A stretch of DNA of 64,000 bases from Mycolicibacterium sp. 018/SC-01/001. GTDB lineage: Bacteria; Actinomycetota; Actinomycetes; Mycobacteriales; Mycobacteriaceae. Every line of letters begins with the position of its first letter. The first letter of the stretch is position 1. Position numbers and translations under genes: made by a program. Below, in pieces: positions 9,758 to 19,234 of the stretch. The notes beneath the pieces were generated by a model that was not told where the DNA came from, ran no database searches, and saw only the letters and a program-made list of their open reading frames with translations. Location of the stretch: contig NZ_VKAA01000011.1 of assembly GCF_007096635.1 (NCBI RefSeq), positions 62,001-126,000 on the forward strand, in the 5' to 3' direction.

Positions 9758-10201
9758 TTACAGTTCGGTGGCGCTGCCGCCGGCGGCGGTGATCGCCTCG
9801 CGGGCGCTGCCGCTGAACTTGTGGGCGGTGACGTCGACCTTGGCCGACAGCTTGCCGTCGCCCAGGACCTTCACCAGAACGTTCTTGCGGACCAGGCCCT
9901 TGGCCACCAGCTCGTCGACGCCGACGGTGCCGCCCTCGGGGAACGCCTTGGCGATGTCGCCGACGTTGACGACGCCGTACTCGGTACGGAAGCGGTTACG
10001 GAAGCCCTTGAGCTTCGGCAGGCGCATGTGGATCGGCATCTGGCCGCCCTCGAAGCCCACCGGCACGTTCTTGCGGGCGCCGGTGCCCTTGGTGCCGCGG
10101 CCCGCCGTTTTGCCCTTGGAGCCTTCACCGCGACCCACGCGGGTCTTCGCGGTCTTCTCCCCGGGAGCCGGTCGCAGGTCGTGCAACTTGATCGGAGCCA
10201 T
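9758..10201 (-). CDS. rplO: 50S ribosomal protein L15
   Basis: A 147-residue L15 with the characteristic basic, glycine-rich N-terminus ([33 protein letters not shown]) and the [19 protein letters not shown] signature. It is the last gene of the spc-type operon here, 3 bases after rpmD and just before the terminator. In many bacteria secY follows directly; in this mycobacterial order it is displaced. Confidence 0.98.
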   Translation of the reverse strand: MAPIKLHDLRPAPGEKTAKTRVGRGEGSKGKTAGRGTKGTGARKNVPVGFEGGQMPIHMRLPKLKGFRNRFRTEYGVVNVGDIAKAFPEGGTVGVDELVAKGLVRKNVLVKVLGDGKLSAKVDVTAHKFSGSAREAITAAGGSATEL

Positions 10202-10204
10202 TGG

Positions 10205-10384
10205 TTAAACCTCCTCGACCGTGACGAGATGGTGCACGGTCTTGATCAGTCCGCGCGTCTGCGCGTTGTCCTCGCGCACCACGGACTGGCGGATCTTGCG
10301 CAGCCCGAGGGTGCGCAGGCTTTCCCGCTGCTTCCAGCGCGCACCGATGGTGCTGCGCACCTGGGTGATCTTGAGTTCTGCCAT
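10205..10384 (-). CDS. rpmD: 50S ribosomal protein L30
   Basis: A 59-residue L30 read from the ATG at 10384 ([14 protein letters not shown]). The longer frame upstream translates rpsE sequence out of frame and is discarded. Typical blocks are [18 protein letters not shown] and [15 protein letters not shown]. It lies between rpsE and rplO with only 3-4 bases on either side. Confidence 0.97.
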   Translation of the reverse strand: MAELKITQVRSTIGARWKQRESLRTLGLRKIRQSVVREDNAQTRGLIKTVHHLVTVEEV

Positions 10385-10388
10385 GTTC

Positions 10389-11057
10389 TTACGCCGTTCC
10401 CTCACGCGCGGCGCCGACAGCAGCGGCCTCCGCTTCGCGGCGAGCCCGCAGCATCCCGGCGGGCGCCACATCTTCGATCGGCAGGCCGCGGCGCGCCGCG
10501 ACCTCTTCGGGGCGCTGCAACAGCTTCAGCGCGGCGACGGTCGCGTGCACCACGTTGATCGCGTTGTCACTGCCCAGCGACTTGGCCAGCACGTCGTGCA
10601 CGCCGGCGCACTCCAGCACCGCGCGGCACGCGCCACCGGCGATGACACCGGTACCGGGGCTGGCCGGACGCAGCATCACGACGCCGGCCGCGGCCTCACC
10701 CTGCACGGGATGGGTCACGGTGCCGCCGATCAGCGGGACGCGGAAGAAGTTCTTGCGCGCTTCCTCGACGCCCTTGGCGATCGCGGCCGGGACCTCTTTG
10801 GCCTTGCCGTAGCCGACGCCCACCATGCCGTGGCCGTCGCCGACGATCACCAGCGCGGTGAAGCTGAACCGGCGACCGCCCTTGACGACCTTGGAGACGC
10901 GGTTGATCGCGACGACGCGCTCCAGGTAGTTGCTCTTCTCACGGTCGTCACGACCGCCCCGGCCGCCGCGGTCGTCCCGGCGGCCTCGACCACCGCGATC
11001 GTCGCGGCCACCGCGATTGTCCTGCGCCGAACCGGCGCCAGCCTGGTCGGCCATCAT
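10389..11057 (-). CDS. rpsE: 30S ribosomal protein S5
   Basis: This is a 222-residue S5. The conserved double-stranded RNA-binding domain starts at [36 protein letters not shown], and the C-terminal domain ends in [15 protein letters not shown]. The first 40 residues form an Arg/Gly/Asp-rich low-complexity tail of repeated DDRGGR-like units, a variable actinobacterial extension. Two ATGs lie side by side at 11057 and 11054; GAGAGGA is 4 or 7 bases before them, so the second may be the main start. Confidence 0.97.
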   Translation of the reverse strand: MMADQAGAGSAQDNRGGRDDRGGRGRRDDRGGRGGRDDREKSNYLERVVAINRVSKVVKGGRRFSFTALVIVGDGHGMVGVGYGKAKEVPAAIAKGVEEARKNFFRVPLIGGTVTHPVQGEAAAGVVMLRPASPGTGVIAGGACRAVLECAGVHDVLAKSLGSDNAINVVHATVAALKLLQRPEEVAARRGLPIEDVAPAGMLRARREAEAAAVGAAREGTA

Positions 11058-11079
11058 GCAGTCCTCTCGTTGTACGTCA

Positions 11080-11493
11080 TCAGAACTTCAACCCGCCTTC
11101 GCGCGCCGCGTCGGCCAGCGCCGCGATGCGACCGCTGTAGGTGTTGCCACCGCGGTCGAACACGACCTGGTCGATGCCGGCGGCCTTGGCGCGCTCGGCG
11201 ATCAGCTGGCCCACCCGCGTGCTGGCGGCTTTCTTGTCGCCCTCGAGCGCACGCACGTCGGCCTCGATGGACGAGGCCGCGGCGAGCGTGACGCCCCGCG
11301 AGTCGTCGACCAGCTGCACGTGGATGTGCCGCGACGAGCGGTTGACCACGAGGCGGGGCCGCTCCGCGGTGCCGGCGACCTTCTTGCGCAGGCGTGCGTG
11401 ACGGCGCGTCCGCGCCGTGCGGCGGATCTGGGACACGTTCTTGCCGACCGGGGTGTGCCCGGTCGCTGCTGGGGTCTTGGTGTTGGTAGCCAT
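11080..11493 (-). CDS. rplR: 50S ribosomal protein L18
   Basis: A 137-residue L18, the 5S rRNA-binding protein, with [35 protein letters not shown] and a C-terminal [28 protein letters not shown]. The N-terminal extension (about 20 residues) is usual in actinobacteria. It is in the spc operon, 3 bases after rplF. Confidence 0.98.
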   Translation of the reverse strand: MATNTKTPAATGHTPVGKNVSQIRRTARTRRHARLRKKVAGTAERPRLVVNRSSRHIHVQLVDDSRGVTLAAASSIEADVRALEGDKKAASTRVGQLIAERAKAAGIDQVVFDRGGNTYSGRIAALADAAREGGLKF

Positions 11494-11496
11494 CTA

Positions 11497-12036
11497 CTAC
11501 TTACCTGTCTTTCCGACCTTGCGGCGGATCTGCTCGCCTTCGTAGCGGATGCCCTTGCCCTTGTAGGGATCGCTCTTACGGAGACGGCGGATGTTCGCCG
11601 CGATCTGGCCGACGGCCTGCTTGTCGATGCCGGAGATCGAGAACTTGGTGGGCGTCTCGACCGCGAAGGTCACGCCCTCCGGAGCGGTGATCAGCACCGG
11701 GTGGCTGTAGCCCAGGGCGAACTCGAGGTCGCTGCCCTTGGCCACGACGCGGTAACCGACGCCGAAGATCTCCATCTTGGTGGTGTAGCCCTGCGTCACG
11801 CCGGTCACCAGGTTGGCGATCAGCGTGCGGGACAGTCCGTGCAGTGAGCGGTTGCGCCGCTCGTCGTTGGGCCGGGTCACCACGATGGCGCCGTCGTCGT
11901 CGCGCGACACCTCGATGGGCTCGGCCACGTCCAGGGTCAGCGTGCCCTTGGGGCCCTTGACCTCGACGTTGCGGCCGTTGATGGCCACGTCGACGCCGGC
12001 GGGAACCGGGACCGGTTGCTTTCCGATGCGAGACAT
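11497..12036 (-). CDS. rplF: 50S ribosomal protein L6
   Basis: A 179-residue L6 read from [15 protein letters not shown] at 12036, preceded by GGGAGGAGCAGG. The longer open frame reaches back into rpsH and is not used. The C-terminal signature [24 protein letters not shown] binds the 23S sarcin-ricin region. Length equals that of mycobacterial L6. Confidence 0.98.
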   Translation of the reverse strand: MSRIGKQPVPVPAGVDVAINGRNVEVKGPKGTLTLDVAEPIEVSRDDDGAIVVTRPNDERRNRSLHGLSRTLIANLVTGVTQGYTTKMEIFGVGYRVVAKGSDLEFALGYSHPVLITAPEGVTFAVETPTKFSISGIDKQAVGQIAANIRRLRKSDPYKGKGIRYEGEQIRRKVGKTGK

Positions 12037-12058
12037 TAGTCCTGCTCCTCCCTTCCCG

Positions 12059-12457
12059 TTACCACACGTAAGCGAGGACTTCGCCGCCGACGCCCTCACG
12101 GGAGGCCTGGCGATCGGTCCTCAGACCGGACGACGTGGAAATGATGGCCACACCCAGCCCGCCGAGCACTCGGGGCAGGTTGGTGGACTTGGCGTAGACC
12201 CGCAGACCGGGCTTGCTCACGCGGCGCAGGCCGGCGATGCTCCGCTCGCGGCTGGGGCCGTACTTGAGCTGCACGACGAGGGACTTGCCCACGCGGGCAT
12301 CCTCGGTGCGGTAGTCGCTGATGTACCCCTCGGACTTCAGGATCTCGGCGATGTTGGCCTTGATCTTGCTGTGCGGCAGGGTCACTTCATCGTGGTACGC
12401 CGAGTTGGCGTTGCGCAGACGTGTCAGGAAGTCTGCGATCGGATCCGTCATGGTCAT
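12059..12457 (-). CDS. rpsH: 30S ribosomal protein S8
   Basis: A 132-residue S8 ([18 protein letters not shown]...) with the C-terminal RNA-binding block [26 protein letters not shown]. It is the same length as other mycobacterial S8 proteins, which keep the MTMTDP start. It lies 22 bases upstream of rplF and 77 bases downstream of rpsN. Confidence 0.98.
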   Translation of the reverse strand: MTMTDPIADFLTRLRNANSAYHDEVTLPHSKIKANIAEILKSEGYISDYRTEDARVGKSLVVQLKYGPSRERSIAGLRRVSKPGLRVYAKSTNLPRVLGGLGVAIISTSSGLRTDRQASREGVGGEVLAYVW

Positions 12458-12534
12458 GACAGCCGGTTCACCTTTCTCGCGGCGGTTCCCAGGTATCTGG
12501 GCCTACCGCAACATGTTTCGTGGATTGGGCTGGC

Positions 12535-12720
12535 TTACCAGCTGGACTTCTGGACGCCGGGCAGTTCGCCGGCGTGCGCCATCTCGCGAAGGCAGATGCG
12601 GCACAGGCCGAACTTGCGGAACACCGCGTGCGGGCGACCGCAGCGGTTGCAGCGGGTGTAGCCCCGCACCTTGAACTTGGGCTTCTTGTTGGCCTTGTTG
12701 ACCAGAGCCTTCTTTGCCAT
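12535..12720 (-). CDS. rpsZ: 30S ribosomal protein S14, type Z (zinc-binding)
   Basis: A 61-residue S14 with the zinc ribbon C24-x2-C27 (CNRCGRPH) and C40-x2-C43 (CRIC). This is the operon-encoded C+ paralogue. Mycobacteria usually hold a second, zinc-free S14 (rpsN2) elsewhere under the zinc regulator Zur, not visible here. It is 3 bases after rplE. Confidence 0.97.
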   Translation of the reverse strand: MAKKALVNKANKKPKFKVRGYTRCNRCGRPHAVFRKFGLCRICLREMAHAGELPGVQKSSW

Positions 12721-12723
12721 TGC

Positions 12724-13287
12724 TCAGTTCTCCTTGAAGGGGAAGCCCAGCGCGCGCAGCAGCGCCCGACCTTCGTCGTCGTTGGTCGCCGTGGTGACGA
12801 CGGTGATGTCCATGCCACGGGGCCGGTCGATGCTGTCCACGTCGATCTCGTGGAACACCGACTGCTCGGTCAGCCCGAAGGTGTAGTTGCCGGTGCCGTC
12901 GAACTGCTTGCCGTTGAGGCCGCGGAAGTCGCGGATACGGGGCAGCGAGATTGAGATCAGCCGGTCCAGGAACTCCCACATGCGGTCGCCGCGCAGCGTG
13001 ACGCGGGCACCGATGGGCATGCCCTCGCGCAGCTTGAACTGGGCGATGGACTTGCGGGCGCGGCGGATCTCGGGCTTCTGGCCGGTGATCAGGGCGAGGT
13101 CGTTGACCGCGCCGTTGATCAGCTTGGCGTCGCGGGCGGCGTCGCCGACACCCATGTTGACGACGACCTTGGTGATGCCCGGGATCTGCATCACGTTCGC
13201 GTAGCCGAATTCCTTCTGCAGTGCGTCGCGGATCTCTTCGCGGTAGCGCTGCTTCAGGCGGGGCAGGGTCTTCTCAGCAGTCGTCAT
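12724..13287 (-). CDS. rplE: 50S ribosomal protein L5
   Basis: A 187-residue L5, a 5S rRNA-binding protein, from the ATG at 13287 ([19 protein letters not shown]). The upstream extension overlaps rplX and is rejected. Recognisable blocks are [19 protein letters not shown] and [15 protein letters not shown] at the C-terminus. It follows rplX with 1 base between. Confidence 0.98.
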   Translation of the reverse strand: MTTAEKTLPRLKQRYREEIRDALQKEFGYANVMQIPGITKVVVNMGVGDAARDAKLINGAVNDLALITGQKPEIRRARKSIAQFKLREGMPIGARVTLRGDRMWEFLDRLISISLPRIRDFRGLNGKQFDGTGNYTFGLTEQSVFHEIDVDSIDRPRGMDITVVTTATNDDEGRALLRALGFPFKEN

Positions 13288-13288
13288 C

Positions 13289-13606
13289 TCAGATGTCCTT
13301 GCCGTTGGTCTTGGCGATACGGACCTTCTTGCCGGTCTCGTCATCGATGCGGTAGCCGACGCGGGTCGGCTTGCCGTCGGAATCGAGCAGCATCACGTTG
13401 GAGACCGCGATCGCGGCTTCCTGCGTGACGATGCCGCCCGACGACGCGCCCCGCTCGTTGGCGGACTGCGCGGTGTGCTTCTTGATCCGGTTCACGCCCT
13501 CGACCAGGACCTTGTTGCGCTCGGGGTAGGCCACCAGGACCTTGCCCTTGGCGCCCTTGTCCTTGCCCGAGATGACGAGCACGGTGTCGCCCTTGCGGAC
13601 CTTCAT
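13289..13606 (-). CDS. rplX: 50S ribosomal protein L24
   Basis: A 105-residue L24 with the KOW motif ([20 protein letters not shown]) near the N-terminus and [14 protein letters not shown]. Its ATG abuts the rplN stop directly. It helps initiate 50S assembly. Confidence 0.98.
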   Translation of the reverse strand: MKVRKGDTVLVISGKDKGAKGKVLVAYPERNKVLVEGVNRIKKHTAQSANERGASSGGIVTQEAAIAVSNVMLLDSDGKPTRVGYRIDDETGKKVRIAKTNGKDI

Positions 13607-13975
13607 CTACAACACCTCCGGGGCGAGCGAGACGATCTTCATGAAGCGCTTCTCGCGCAGTTCGCGACCGACGGGCCCGAAGATGCGGGTACCGCGCGGG
13701 TCGTTGTCGGCCTTGATGATGACGGCGGCGTTCTCGTCGAACTTGATGTAGCTGCCGTCGGCACGGCGGCGTTCCTTCACGGTCCGCACGACGACGGCCT
13801 TGACGACGTCGCCGCGCTTGACGTTGCCGCCGGGGATGGCGTCTTTGACGGTGGCCACGATGACATCACCGATGCCGGCGTAGCGCCGCGACGAGCCACC
13901 GAGAACGCGGATGCACAAGATCTCCTTGGCGCCCGTGTTGTCGGCGACCTTGAGCCGCGATTCCTGCTGAATCAC
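13607..13975 (-). CDS. rplN: 50S ribosomal protein L14
   Basis: A 122-residue L14 ([42 protein letters not shown]), first gene of the spc-type operon. GAGGAGATCTAG precedes the ATG. Because the atsA/accessory region separates it from rpsQ, this operon needs its own promoter; a candidate lies upstream at 14119-14147. Confidence 0.98.
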   Translation of the reverse strand: MIQQESRLKVADNTGAKEILCIRVLGGSSRRYAGIGDVIVATVKDAIPGGNVKRGDVVKAVVVRTVKERRRADGSYIKFDENAAVIIKADNDPRGTRIFGPVGRELREKRFMKIVSLAPEVL

Positions 13976-14118
13976 TAGATCTCCTCGACCTGGGTTTTCG
14001 TATGCACGCAGGATTACCGACCCTGACGTGCGCGGTCTGTGTCACCCAAAGAGCACGCAGGGTTTTCTCCGCCGAAATGGACCAGAGATAACCGAGGTCT
14101 GCCCTAGGCAACCCCTAC

Positions 14119-14147
14119 ATACTAGGTGAGCTCGGCGAATGCGCCAA
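14119..14147 (-). promoter_or_regulatory. Candidate SigA-type promoter for rplN operon
   Basis: On the minus strand TTGGCG (14142-14147) and TAGTAT (14119-14124) are 17 bases apart, about 145 bases before rplN and just after the RidA stop codon. It is a fair match to TTGACA/TATAAT. Inferred from pattern and need only. Confidence 0.45.
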
Positions 14148-14155
14148 ATCGCTGG

Positions 14156-14584
14156 TCAGGCGGGGGCGGCACACACGAGTTCGACCTCCACAGGGGCGCC
14201 GGAGGGCAGAGCTCTCACGCCGATGGCGCTGCGGGCGGGGCGGCCGCGCTCACCGAGTGTGGCCACCAGCGTGCGCGATGCTGCGTCGGCAACCTGCGAC
14301 AGGGCGGTGAACTCCGCGGAGCAGGCGATGAACACGGTCATCTTCAGGCAGCGCAGCTCGGCACCGGCGGGCGCCACCGAAACCGCCGCGGCCAGTGCGT
14401 TCTGCGCAGCCAGCGCGGCGGCGTGACCGGCCCGCGCCACGTCGAGCTCCTCCCCCACCCTTCCGGAGAAGGCCAAGAGGCCGTCGATTCGCGGCGTCAT
14501 GCCCGCCGTGTGGACGAGACCGGAGTGGAACACCGCGGGCACGTAGTCCCCCTGCGGGCGAGGGACGGGGCGCTCAGTCGACAC
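14156..14584 (-). CDS. RidA family (YjgF/UK114) reactive-intermediate deaminase-like protein
   Basis: A 142-residue protein with the RidA fold: FHSGLVHTAGMTPRIDG, then LAAQNALAAAV, LRCLKMTVFIAC and the C-terminal RSAIGVRALPSGAPVEVELVCAA. The arginine of the RSAIGV block corresponds to the family's active-site arginine. RidA proteins hydrolyse reactive enamine/imine intermediates, and some are dedicated deaminases in amine catabolism. The GTG at 14584 overlaps the end of the gamma-glutamyltransferase gene by 11 bases. It is the last gene of the minus-strand catabolic operon. Confidence 0.85.
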   Translation of the reverse strand: MSTERPVPRPQGDYVPAVFHSGLVHTAGMTPRIDGLLAFSGRVGEELDVARAGHAAALAAQNALAAAVSVAPAGAELRCLKMTVFIACSAEFTALSQVADAASRTLVATLGERGRPARSAIGVRALPSGAPVEVELVCAAPA

Positions 14585-16175
14585 CGAGAGCGATCCCCTC
14601 TTGGCGGGGATCGGCGGCCCCGCTGAGCACGCCACGTTCGTCGAGGGAGATGATCTGAGCACTGCCGCCCGCGCCCAGAGCCGGCTGCGCCACCACGCGG
14701 TGTCCCGCAGTCGTGAGGGCCTCGCGCACCCCGGACGGGAGCGACCGCTCGACGCGCAGCTCGGGCTGCGCGCCGACCACGTCGGCGTCGGAGCCGGGGA
14801 ACACCGTGAAGCGAGGCGCACTGACAGCCTCGGCCGGGTCGAGGCCGTGGTCGAGCAGATGCGAGAGCATCTGCATGTTCCACTGCACCTGACCGTCCCC
14901 GCCGGGAGTGTTGCCGACGTGCAGCAGCTCGCCTGTGTCGCCGGTCACGATCCACGCGTTGAGCGTGTGCAGCGGTTTCCGCCGGGGTGCAACGGCATTC
15001 GGATGTCCCGGTATCAGGTATCCACCGCGTCCCAGGCGATTGTTGAGCACCACACCGGTACCGGGCACGGTGATCTTGGCGCCGAATGTGAAGGCGAGCG
15101 AATGGATGAAGCTCACCGCGCGCCCATCATTGTCGACGCAGACGGTCGACGTGGTGTCCCCGACTCCGACGTCGATCGGGGCGGCCAGTTCGGTCCGATC
15201 GTCGAGACTGCGCCGCTGCGCCTCGATGCGATCGGGCGCGAGCACCTCGGTTACGCCGCCGTTCTGGCTGCCACACAGCGCCAACCGGTCGGCGAAACTC
15301 AACCGCGCGGCGCGCGCCATCCGGTCCACTGCCGCCGCAGACAGCCAACCGTGGAAACCGACAGCACCGTCACAGAGGGCGGCCTGCTGCAACACCATCC
15401 ACCCCGGCGTCGGCAACGGAGTCTGGTGGATGACGGCACCCGCGTAGCGCCCAGCCATCGCCGGCTCGGGTCCCAGCGCCCCGGTGGCGGCCCATTCGTC
15501 TCCAGAGAACGGGGCGCCGCCGCGCAGCAGCGCCGCCACGGCCCGCTCGGCGAACTCACCTGTGTAGAAGTCACCGGGGTCGCGGGCCAGCCTGCGGATG
15601 CTCCGCGCCAGATCGGGTTGCGCGGCGCGGTCCCCGAGAGCGCGCGGCTGCCCTTTCGACGTGTACGCAACGGTGAGGTCCTGATCGGCGAGCATCGCGT
15701 CCAGGGCCGAGGCGACGTCCCCGGATGTGCGTGCGCTGCAGGGCAATCCGCGTTCGGCAACGCGTGCGGCCGGTTCCCACAGTTCCTCCAGCGCACGGGT
15801 GGCACCCTGCCGGTGCAGCACCGCCAGTGCGGCGGGTGCGCCAGGAACGGCGACGGCGAGGGGGCCGTCCAGCGGGATCGCCTGCAGGCTACGACCACGG
15901 TAGAAGTCCACGGTGCCCCCGTCGGGTCCGAATCCGGAGCCGTTCACCGTCCAGACGCGTCCGTCCGGTTCACGTACCACCGCAAAGGCGTCGCCGCCGA
16001 TACCGCATTGGCCGGGCAACGTCAGCCACGTCATCGCCGCCATGGCGAGCGTGGCGTCGATCGCGTTGCCACCGTCGGCGAGGACCCGCACTCCGGCCAT
16101 GCTCGCGGCCGGGTGACTGGAGCTGACCATCGCGCCCGTCGCGAGCGTCGCGGGGCGCACCGAGGCGGCGGTCAT
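14574..16175 (-). CDS. Gamma-glutamyltransferase-family Ntn hydrolase
   Basis: A 533-residue protein of the gamma-glutamyltranspeptidase/acylase family. It begins with MVSSSHPAASMAGVRVLADGGNAIDATLAMA, the family opening. The likely autocleavage site and N-terminal nucleophile is T341 in GDTTSTVCVD; large and small subunits would be about 340 and 193 residues. The small subunit shows VLNNRLGRGGY and NTPGGDGQVQWNMQMLSHLLD. No signal peptide is visible, so a cytosolic role on an internal gamma-glutamyl or acyl amide is likely, unlike classical periplasmic glutathione-degrading GGT. It overlaps the Rieske gene by 4 bases at its start and RidA at its end. Confidence 0.85.
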   Translation of the reverse strand: MTAASVRPATLATGAMVSSSHPAASMAGVRVLADGGNAIDATLAMAAMTWLTLPGQCGIGGDAFAVVREPDGRVWTVNGSGFGPDGGTVDFYRGRSLQAIPLDGPLAVAVPGAPAALAVLHRQGATRALEELWEPAARVAERGLPCSARTSGDVASALDAMLADQDLTVAYTSKGQPRALGDRAAQPDLARSIRRLARDPGDFYTGEFAERAVAALLRGGAPFSGDEWAATGALGPEPAMAGRYAGAVIHQTPLPTPGWMVLQQAALCDGAVGFHGWLSAAAVDRMARAARLSFADRLALCGSQNGGVTEVLAPDRIEAQRRSLDDRTELAAPIDVGVGDTTSTVCVDNDGRAVSFIHSLAFTFGAKITVPGTGVVLNNRLGRGGYLIPGHPNAVAPRRKPLHTLNAWIVTGDTGELLHVGNTPGGDGQVQWNMQMLSHLLDHGLDPAEAVSAPRFTVFPGSDADVVGAQPELRVERSLPSGVREALTTAGHRVVAQPALGAGGSAQIISLDERGVLSGAADPRQEGIALGVD

Positions 16176-16534
16176 GCCTGCCGGCGAAGCCGTCGAGTGG
16201 GGCCGGCAGGAGCCTCAGCGGGGTCGAAACCGACGAAGATCTCTCCGTCCCGTTCCTGCACCGGGAAGGTCCGGATCGGTTCGGTGGCGGGCGGATTGAT
16301 CGGCTCGCCCGTCTCGAGGTCGAATGCGCTTCCGTGGCAGGAGCATCCGATGCCGTCGTCGCGCAGTTTCCCGGACGAGAGCAGGCAGTCCAGGTGTGTG
16401 CAGTAGTTCGACGTCGCGTATGCCTTGCCGCGCAGGCGCGCGACGGCGAATTCGCGTTCACCGGCGTAGAAACGCCGGACGATCCCTTCCGGCACCTGGC
16501 CGGATCGAGCAATCCGAACGAATTCCATTGTCAT
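16172..16534 (-). CDS. Rieske [2Fe-2S] ferredoxin-like protein (second of two)
   Basis: A 120-residue soluble Rieske protein. Cluster ligands are C45-x-H47 (NYCTHLDC) and C64-x2-H67 (CSCHGSAFD), followed by ETGEPINPPATEPIRTFPV, typical of biphenyl-dioxygenase-type ferredoxins. It would pass single electrons from a flavoprotein reductase to an oxygenase. It overlaps the GGT-family gene by 4 bases and follows the aldehyde dehydrogenase by 22 bases. This is the second Rieske protein in the operon; two extra cysteines (C50 and C65) could form the disulphide bridge seen in some Rieske proteins. Confidence 0.88.
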   Translation of the reverse strand: MTMEFVRIARSGQVPEGIVRRFYAGEREFAVARLRGKAYATSNYCTHLDCLLSSGKLRDDGIGCSCHGSAFDLETGEPINPPATEPIRTFPVQERDGEIFVGFDPAEAPAGPTRRLRRQA

Positions 16535-16556
16535 ACTTCGCTTTCTGCTCGCACTG

Positions 16557-18008
16557 TCACAGCGTGGGGGTGAGGTAGACGGTCTTCTCTGTCAGATAGA
16601 ACTCCATCATCGACGCGCCCGCCTGTTCCTTGAAGGTCGCCGTCGAGGAGGCTTTGTAACCCCCGAAGGGGGCGTTCATCGCCATGCCCGTCGTCGGCTG
16701 GTTGATCTTGACAAGCCCGGTGCGGGACGCTCTGGCGAACATCTGCGCGACCGCGAGATCCCCTGTCACGATCGAGGCCGACAAGCCGAACTCGGTGGCG
16801 TTGGCGAGGTTCACCGCCTCGTCCAGAGACGCGGCGCGCTGGACGGCCAGTAGTGGCCCGAACACCTCGTCGGTGACGATGCGCATTCCCGGCGCCGCGT
16901 CGGCGAACACTGCCGGGCGGACGAAATACCCGCCGGGTCGGTCTGCAACGGTGACTGCCGTCCCGCCGCAGAGCAGCGAAGCACCGTCGTCGATCCCGCT
17001 GCGCACGTAGCGGTCGAACTTCTCGACCTGCTCGGCGCTCGCAAGTGCGCCCATGTCGACATCGGCGCGGTCCCCCGGCCCCACACGCAGCGCCTCGGTC
17101 TTCGCGACGACGGCGGCGAGCACGGCGTCGTGGTTGGCCTCGGTCACGATCACCCGGCTGGTGCCCGTGCAGGCTTGACCGGACAATCCGAAGGCGCCCT
17201 TGACGATCAGGGCGGCCGCCCGCTCGGGGTCGGCGTCGGCGGCGACCACGACGGGGTTCTTTCCCCCCATCTCGAGTTGCACCCGGCGGTGCGGTCCGAC
17301 CTGGGCGTGGATCTTCCGTCCGACCTGTGTCGACCCGGTGAACGTCACGGCGGCGACGCGCTCGTCGGCGGCGACCGCGGCGCCTGCCTTGCCGTCGCCC
17401 TGGATCAGCGCGATCGCCGTCGGCGGCAGTCCACCTGCGAGCAGTGCCTCGACCAGCCGCTGGCCCATCAGAGGAGTCAGCTCAGACGGTTTGAACAGCA
17501 CCGGATTTCCGACCGCGAGGGCCGGCCCCACCTTGCGCGAGGGGATGTTGAGCGGGAAGTTCCACGGGGTGATCGCACCGACGACCCCGACCGGTTCACG
17601 CAGCGTGTAGAGCAGCGTCTGGCCGGCTGCCGGGTAGGTCGTGCCACCGCACCGAGTCGCCTCGGCGGCGTAGAAGCGCAGATTCATAGGCGTCCGGCTG
17701 ACCTCCATGGTCGCCTCGGCGATCGTCTTGCCCTCTTCGCGTACCAGCTCCTCGATCAACTGATCGCTGCGCGACTCCAATTGTGCGGCAGCGCGTTCCA
17801 GAATCGTCGCGCGACCCTCGGGAGACGTCGCGGCCCATTCGGGAGCCGCCTTGACGAGCATGTCCACCGCGGTGCGGACGTCCTCGGCTGCCGAGGCCGG
17901 GAACGACCCGATGACGTCGATCGGATCAGCAGGGTTCCGGCGCACGAAGGTCGCCCCGGAAGCGGCTGGCACCCAGGCGCCGTCGACGAAATTCGCCCCG
18001 GTGATCAT
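16557..18008 (-). CDS. NAD(P)-dependent aldehyde dehydrogenase, semialdehyde type
   Basis: A 483-residue aldehyde dehydrogenase. VGAITPWNFPLNIPSRKVGPALA marks the Rossmann entry, VTFTGSTQVGRKI binds the cofactor, LEMGGKNP has the general-base glutamate and GLSGQACTGTSR has the catalytic cysteine. The C-terminal NAPFGGYKASSTATFKEQAG and EFYTEKTVY-like end resemble alpha-ketoglutarate semialdehyde/succinate semialdehyde dehydrogenases. The ATG at 18008 overlaps the reductase stop (ATGA). In the operon it would oxidise an aldehyde produced upstream; the exact substrate is unknown. Confidence 0.9.
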   Translation of the reverse strand: MITGANFVDGAWVPAASGATFVRRNPADPIDVIGSFPASAAEDVRTAVDMLVKAAPEWAATSPEGRATILERAAAQLESRSDQLIEELVREEGKTIAEATMEVSRTPMNLRFYAAEATRCGGTTYPAAGQTLLYTLREPVGVVGAITPWNFPLNIPSRKVGPALAVGNPVLFKPSELTPLMGQRLVEALLAGGLPPTAIALIQGDGKAGAAVAADERVAAVTFTGSTQVGRKIHAQVGPHRRVQLEMGGKNPVVVAADADPERAAALIVKGAFGLSGQACTGTSRVIVTEANHDAVLAAVVAKTEALRVGPGDRADVDMGALASAEQVEKFDRYVRSGIDDGASLLCGGTAVTVADRPGGYFVRPAVFADAAPGMRIVTDEVFGPLLAVQRAASLDEAVNLANATEFGLSASIVTGDLAVAQMFARASRTGLVKINQPTTGMAMNAPFGGYKASSTATFKEQAGASMMEFYLTEKTVYLTPTL

Positions 18009-19234
18009 GCGGTCACCTCTTCCCCGTACGCCATGTCCCACAGGTCGGCGTCCTCATCGGCGAGCACGGCAGGATCGATCGCCTGCCCGAGCAGTTCGCG
18101 GGCCACCGAGATGTCCTCGCCACGGTCGACGGAGAACGCCCCGCACACGTGCTGCCCGTCGAGATAGAACGCGGTGAAGTCCAGTGCGTCGCAGTCGCCG
18201 CGGACGACCGGCGTCCCGCAGGCCCGGCCGACGAACTGCAGATTGTGGTCGAACTGGTCCGACCAGAACCAGTGCGCGTCGTCTGTGACGGTGGATCGTC
18301 CGAGCATCGCACCGGCCACCGCGGCGCCCTGACGGCTGGCGTTGTCGAAGTGCTCGACTCGTACATGCCGCCCCGCCCGCGGCGAGAACCGCCGCGCCAC
18401 ATCGCCGGCCGCGTAGACGCCGGGAACGGCTGTGCCGCCCAGCTCGTCGACGACGATGCCGTCCTCGACGCGCAGCCCGGAGGCGACTGCGACGGCCACA
18501 TTGGGTGTGATGCCGATTCCGACGAGCACGGCGTCGGCTTCCACAGGTGTTGCTGCGCCGTCGATGTCGATAGCTACACCCTCATCGGTGGTGCGCATCG
18601 CCACGACCGCGGCACCCGCCCTGACGTCGACGCCGCGGTCGCGGTGCATATCCGCGACGAGCGCGCCCATCTGCGGTCCGAGAATGCCGCGGAGCGGGAT
18701 GGGAGCCGCTTCCACGACGGTGACCGCGACGCCGGCGGCCGCCGCGGTGGCGGCGACCTCCAGTCCGACGAAGCCCGCGCCGACGATGGCCAACCTGCGA
18801 CCAGGCGCGAGCCGCGTCGCCAGCAACCGGGCGTCGTCGAGGGTACGCAGGTAGTGCACGAGGTCGGGACGCGGACCAGGCACCCGAAGCCGGCGTGGCT
18901 TGCCGCCGGTGGCGAAAAGCACGGCGTCCGCCGTTACGGCGGAATGGCCCTCGAGTTCCACTGTGCGCGTGCTGGTATGGAGCCGGGTGACCTCGACACC
19001 GGTGAGCAGTTCGATGTCGTTGTCAACCCGCCAGCGCTCGGGCAGCAGCCACAGTGAATCCTGCGAATCGGTGCCGGCCAGGAACTCCTTCGACAGCGGC
19101 GGGCGTTGGTAAGGCGCGTGAGATTCGTCGCCGATCAGCACGATGCGACCGTCGAATCCGCCGCGGCGCAGGTTGCGAGCGGCGACAGCGGCGGCCTGAC
19201 CGGCGCCGATCGTCACGTACGTAGGGCGGTTCAC
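18005..19234 (-). CDS. FAD-dependent ferredoxin reductase (oxygenase reductase type)
   Basis: A 409-residue flavoprotein read from the GTG at 19234 (VNRPTYVTIGAGQAA), with AGGAGG 7 bases upstream; the longer frame runs through the Rieske gene. FAD binding is at GAGQAAAVAARNLR, followed by YQRPPLSKEFL, a second Rossmann GAGFVGLEVAATAAA for NAD(P)H, and the FAD-closing AAGDVARRF. The C-terminal reductase domain (HWFWSDQFDHNLQFVGRA) is typical of ArhA/BphA4-type reductases. It overlaps the Rieske gene (GTGA) and the ALDH gene, so stoichiometric coupling with the ferredoxin is likely. Confidence 0.92.
   Translation of the reverse strand: MNRPTYVTIGAGQAAAVAARNLRRGGFDGRIVLIGDESHAPYQRPPLSKEFLAGTDSQDSLWLLPERWRVDNDIELLTGVEVTRLHTSTRTVELEGHSAVTADAVLFATGGKPRRLRVPGPRPDLVHYLRTLDDARLLATRLAPGRRLAIVGAGFVGLEVAATAAAAGVAVTVVEAAPIPLRGILGPQMGALVADMHRDRGVDVRAGAAVVAMRTTDEGVAIDIDGAATPVEADAVLVGIGITPNVAVAVASGLRVEDGIVVDELGGTAVPGVYAAGDVARRFSPRAGRHVRVEHFDNASRQGAAVAGAMLGRSTVTDDAHWFWSDQFDHNLQFVGRACGTPVVRGDCDALDFTAFYLDGQHVCGAFSVDRGEDISVARELLGQAIDPAVLADEDADLWDMAYGEEVTA

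Noticed and set aside
8465..10558. 697-codon plus-strand open frame
   Set aside because: It lies antisense across sppA, the DUF732 gene, the spc terminator, rplO and rpmD. No recognisable domain.
14601..16406. 601-codon plus-strand open frame
   Set aside because: It is antisense to the GGT-family gene and part of the Rieske gene, whose motifs are clear.
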